From assembly GCA_004151065.3 (NCBI GenBank), contig NWUY0300020180.1, positions 7,658 through 18,927 of the forward strand: 11,270 bases of DNA, given 5' to 3'. Each line of letters opens with the position of its first letter. Within the stretch, counting starts at the first letter, position 1. Under the pieces are notes generated by a model that saw only the letters and a list, made by a program, of their open reading frames with translations, was not told where the DNA came from and did no database searches. Source of the DNA: Larix sibirica (taxonomy: Eukaryota; Streptophyta; Pinopsida; Pinales; Pinaceae). Below are positions 8,656 through 11,270 of this stretch, in pieces. A program made the translations under genes and the position numbers.

Positions 8656-8814
8656 GCGTGTCAGTGTCAGGTAGGTCCTCTGAAACTCGTGCAAGTATTT
8701 AGAAGCTCTTATAAGATGGAAGAACATGGTGAAACAGTTCCTCAGAATGTCGAAAATGTCAGAATAGAAGAAACCCTGGAAGACAGAGACAGCTATATAA
8801 ATTTATGGTCTTAG
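8239..8814 (+). pseudogene. Truncated duplicate of the coiled-coil family gene, chimeric ORF
   Basis: An open 191-codon frame starting at ATG 8239. Residues 1-139 are the N-terminal part of the protein seen again from 8805, including GFPDFISWCVANYSQ, ILFPVSSSTVRKSLE and LDQEDFAKEAL. At the duplication junction the frame enters the leader of copy B, adding 52 residues not native at this place (ACQCQVGPLK... to ...YINLWS). It lacks the rest of the protein, so the original function is unlikely to survive. The stop overlaps the ATG of the second copy. I do not recognise the family. Of 13 differences from copy B, 12 fall in coding codons as 6 silent and 7 replacement changes when the last is included. 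Confidence 0.6.
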
Positions 8815-9221
8815 AGATTAAGATCAGGCTAGACGGGTTGCTTAAGCAAAATTTAGACATACACAAATTTTATGAGTCCAGTTTTATCTATTTTTGTCCA
8901 GAACAAACCCTAGGGTTTCCAGATTTTATTTCATGGTGTGTAGCGAACTATTCTCAGAACGAAAAAGTGATTATGAATTCTTCCAAAACAAAAATCCTTT
9001 TCCCTATTAGTTCCTCTACTGTTAGAAAATCCTTAGAAGTACCCTTGTCTTTGTCTCTTGACCAAGAAGACTTCGCCAAAGAAGCCCTAGTTAGCCAATA
9101 CAGAGAATTATCTCCTCAAACCAAGCAAACCTTCTTGACCAGTTTCCAAAAACCAGACCTTGCAATTAACAATACCCCTTACCCACTGGACATCAACTTC
9201 TTTGATGAAAATTCACAGTTA
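8656..9221 (+). repeat. 566-bp tandem duplication, copy B
   Basis: Partner of 8090-8655 and directly adjacent. This copy is continuous with the downstream part of the gene, so it represents the ancestral arrangement on the right side, while copy A is continuous with the promoter-like region on the left. Its short acidic ORF is at 8716-8814 and its main ATG at 8805. Confidence 0.95.
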
Positions 9222-11270
9222 GTTTTGTCACTAATTTCCTAGTTTCTAGGGCTTGACAATGATTCAATGGTCACAGAGGTCTAGTTAAGTCTACTTTTCA
9301 GATTGAGTTTTGGTATACCAGAGATAGAATACAGTCAGGTCCCTTGCCTTAAATTTTATGAGTTCTTGGCTGAGACTATTCACTCTCATCTAATGAATTT
9401 CCACAGTACTAGAAATTTTAGATTCCAAACATACCTGATGAAGATGCTTTTATTTTCAAGTGAAAAGGATTTACATTTTCCACAAGCAGTATTTTCAGAC
9501 ACAATGGAAAACATTATGTTCAACTTTATGAATTTCATCTTAACAGATGTGTATAGATTAATTTTTGAAGAAAATTTACCAAGAGTGATACCAGAGATGA
9601 AGACCCTGATGTAGTTGAAACCATAAAAGGGGGTTGGAGATTGGTTCTTATTGAAGCAGCATTCAGTGATCATACTTTATGGATTTTTGAAGGAGCCATA
9701 CGTTCTACCAGCCTTTTTGACTTTGAGAATATTTGCTTTAGAATTTATCAGACAAAAGTTGACTGTTGAAAATGACCATTTTTTAGCCTTTAAAAAAGCT
9801 TTAGATATAAAATTTCCTTTAAAAATTGGTCCTTTCATCATAAAAAATAGGAATGTTCTTTCCTTTGTAGAAAAAAAATTAGAGATATTGAATTTTAAGA
9901 AGGCCTTTGTTGTCAATTATGATCCATGTCATATCATTTCCCAGAGGAGGCAACAAAACAAAAGCAAGGCATTTGATCATCAGGAGGTTGAAGGATTAGC
10001 AAGCATGGCTAATCTATTACAATATGAATCTGATACAAAGGTTTCTGAATGTTCATAGTCAAATCTTTCTACCATGGCAAAACTTTCAACTGAGTTGATA
10101 CCTACCCCAAGTAAAATAGAAATTGCTAGCAAGAGGAGTTTTCAGGAAATCACTGATACAGAGGTGGAAGAACGGGAAGGGAGCAAGAAATTCAAATCAG
10201 ATTCACAAGGTGAATTGATTGTGTTAGGAAGTGAGAAAGGAAAAAAGAAAGAAAAATATCAAGGCCTAGAGGTTCAAATGTATGAATATACATTTGATGA
10301 AGCAAAAGCTGCAGGAGACACTGAAAAATTTCAGTCAAGAGCTGAGTTGTATGTTAAGTATGGTCAAGACATGAAAACAACATCAGAAAAAGTCCATAAA
10401 TTGTTTCCTAAAGTTAGAAGTGTAGTAGATTCATAAATTACTTTAATGAGCAGCAGAGATCTTGCTAAAAATACCTTGAATCTGGTTGTATCATATGATG
10501 AGAAGGACATAGAAATGAGACTAAATTTACAAAAGCTATCAGTCCCATATAAGATACACTTGCAAAGACAGACAAGAGAGGATATTTACACAAATTTGAT
10601 GAAAGCTACCCTAAAAATTGCAAAGCTGCAGAATACAGTGAACAGGTTAGAAATTCAATTAAGACATGAGAAAATGGAGAATAAAGTTCATCAACAGCAA
10701 ATCAAAAAATTACAAGTTGATTTAATGGATAATAATGATGAGCCAAGTAAAAGAGAGGCAAGCAAGAATCCCTTAACTGAGAAAGAAAACACCATCCAAT
10801 TGCTTAAGAAAAAGCTTGAAATCCCAACAACTCAGTTAATTCAAGCATCTGAGTTGACTATTTTGGAACAAGAAAAGGAATCATTGTCACAAGAATTAGG
10901 TGACTATAAAGCTAAATTGCTTAAGCTTGAAGAAAAAGAAGTGAGTTGGGAGAAAGACAGATTGAGTCTCAAGACTCAAATTGAAGAATTGAAAATAAAA
11001 TTGGCAGGTGTGGTGCAAGAGAAGCAAGGAACCAGTNATAAAATAGTTAAAAGAAGAAAAACAGAGGTTAGAGGAAGAAAATCAGAAAAAGGAAGTTGAA
11101 AGAAAGGAATTGGACAATAAGAATAAGGAGTTGATAGAGAAAAATAAAAAATTAATGTCTCAAGTGATTGGGAAACTTCCATTACAAGGTGCCAAACACT
11201 TGATTTTGGATTCTATAATAAATGAGGCTGCAAAATTCAGACCTTATCTAAATTTTATGAAGACAAAGGA
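8805..11270 (+). pseudogene. Long decayed gene of an unrecognised family, C-terminal coiled coil
   Basis: From ATG 8805 one phase holds for ~744 codons to 11037, interrupted only by stops at 9240 (TAG), 9282 (TAG), 9612 (TAG), 9624 (TAA), 10056 (TAG) and 10434 (TAA). The sequence on both sides of each stop reads as one protein. Near the N at 11037 the phase shifts by one and the coiled coil continues from 11047 (EEKQRLEEENQ) past the window end. Order: an N-terminal region with FPDFISWCVANYSQ; a middle with LKFYEFLAE, VGDWF, YGF and LPAFLTLRIFALEFIRQKL (codons ~278-318); SQRRQQNKSK; a basic KGKKKEK stretch (10226-10250 area); then a Lys/Glu/Leu-rich coiled coil at ~10600-11160, ending in a more globular piece (KLPLQGAKHLILD). 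No transmembrane segment, zinc finger or polymerase motif is seen. It may be a host gene family or an accessory ORF of a large transposon. The length (over 800 codons) and the stops argue for a relic, unless introns remove some of them. Confidence 0.7.
10600..11160 (+). other. Long coiled-coil region of the decayed gene
   Basis: Reading frame 10446-11036, continued in the shifted frame from 11047, is dominated by Lys, Glu, Leu, Gln and Ile in heptad-like spacing (LKIAKLQNTVNRLEIQL, TQIEELKIKL, KELDNKNKELIEKNKKL). It has very few prolines or glycines outside a break near 10735-10780. It probably mediates self-association. Coiled-coil composition alone does not identify the family. Confidence 0.75.

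Noticed and set aside
8795-8803. CTATATAAATTT as a TATA box just before the copy B ATG (and the same in copy A)
   Set aside because: It lies inside the acidic ORF (YINL codons), 5-10 bases from the ATG, too close for a normal start site.
9284-9301. CTACTTTTCAG at 9291-9301 as an intron 3' splice site removing the stops at 9240 and 9282
   Set aside because: The acceptor looks good, but no matching GT donor of reasonable strength is seen just before 9240, and the translation across the region reads as one continuous protein.
9596-9765. Open ~57-codon run in another forward frame (starts DEDPDVVETIKGGW) that also looks protein-like
   Set aside because: The main phase on both sides is the same, and the main frame here gives VGDWF, YGF and RIFALEFIRQKL with only two point stops. 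Using the other frame would need two compensating frameshifts.
9386-9916. Reverse-strand ORFs of 79-95 codons (9386-9673, 9677-9916)
   Set aside because: They are shadows of the long plus-strand frame, with compositions that mirror its Lys/Phe codons.
9240-10436. Stop-codon readthrough or reassignment of TAG in the long gene
   Set aside because: Two of the stops are TAA, and the adjacent copia element is decayed in the same way, so ordinary pseudogene decay explains it.

Overview
The window looks like nuclear DNA of a seed plant with a large, repeat-rich genome. A conifer or other gymnosperm is my best guess, from general character and not from any diagnostic gene. The DNA is AT-rich, carries N bases (939-940, 2181, 11037) as in a draft assembly, has long stretches without credible genes, and holds a decayed Ty1/copia retrotransposon with a plant-type initiator-tRNA(Met) primer-binding site. 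No bacterial operon, CRISPR array, tRNA or rRNA is visible.

Layout. 1-590: AT-rich, no supported gene. About 595-870: a cluster of nested inverted repeats resembling a MITE relic. 1245-1431 and 1644-1837: two diverged copies of one sequence about 400 bp apart. 1951-2135: two tandem copies of a ~97-bp unit. 2151-4280: no supported gene. 4281-about 7475: the 5' part of a copia element, with LTR, primer-binding site, gag, protease and integrase all broken by stops and frameshifts; reverse transcriptase, RNase H and 3' LTR are missing. About 7630-8089: a locally GC-richer stretch with G-boxes, repeated ACCGCC motifs, an 11-bp inverted repeat and a TATA-like site, which looks like a promoter. 8090-9221: a 566-bp tandem duplication, 13 mismatches and no gaps. 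8805 to the window end: one long decayed reading frame of a protein I cannot name, with a long C-terminal coiled coil.

How the parts relate. The copia relic lies upstream of the promoter-like stretch and may have landed in the 5' flank of the downstream gene or repeat. The duplication has copied the first ~139 codons of that gene and its leader, so a truncated first copy precedes the longer second copy. The longer frame stays in one phase for ~744 codons with six in-frame stops, so it is a pseudogene or a decaying member of a repeated family. I see no working multi-gene system. The most interesting items are the unrecognised coiled-coil family, the tandem duplication and its chimeric ORF, and the motif-dense stretch before it.
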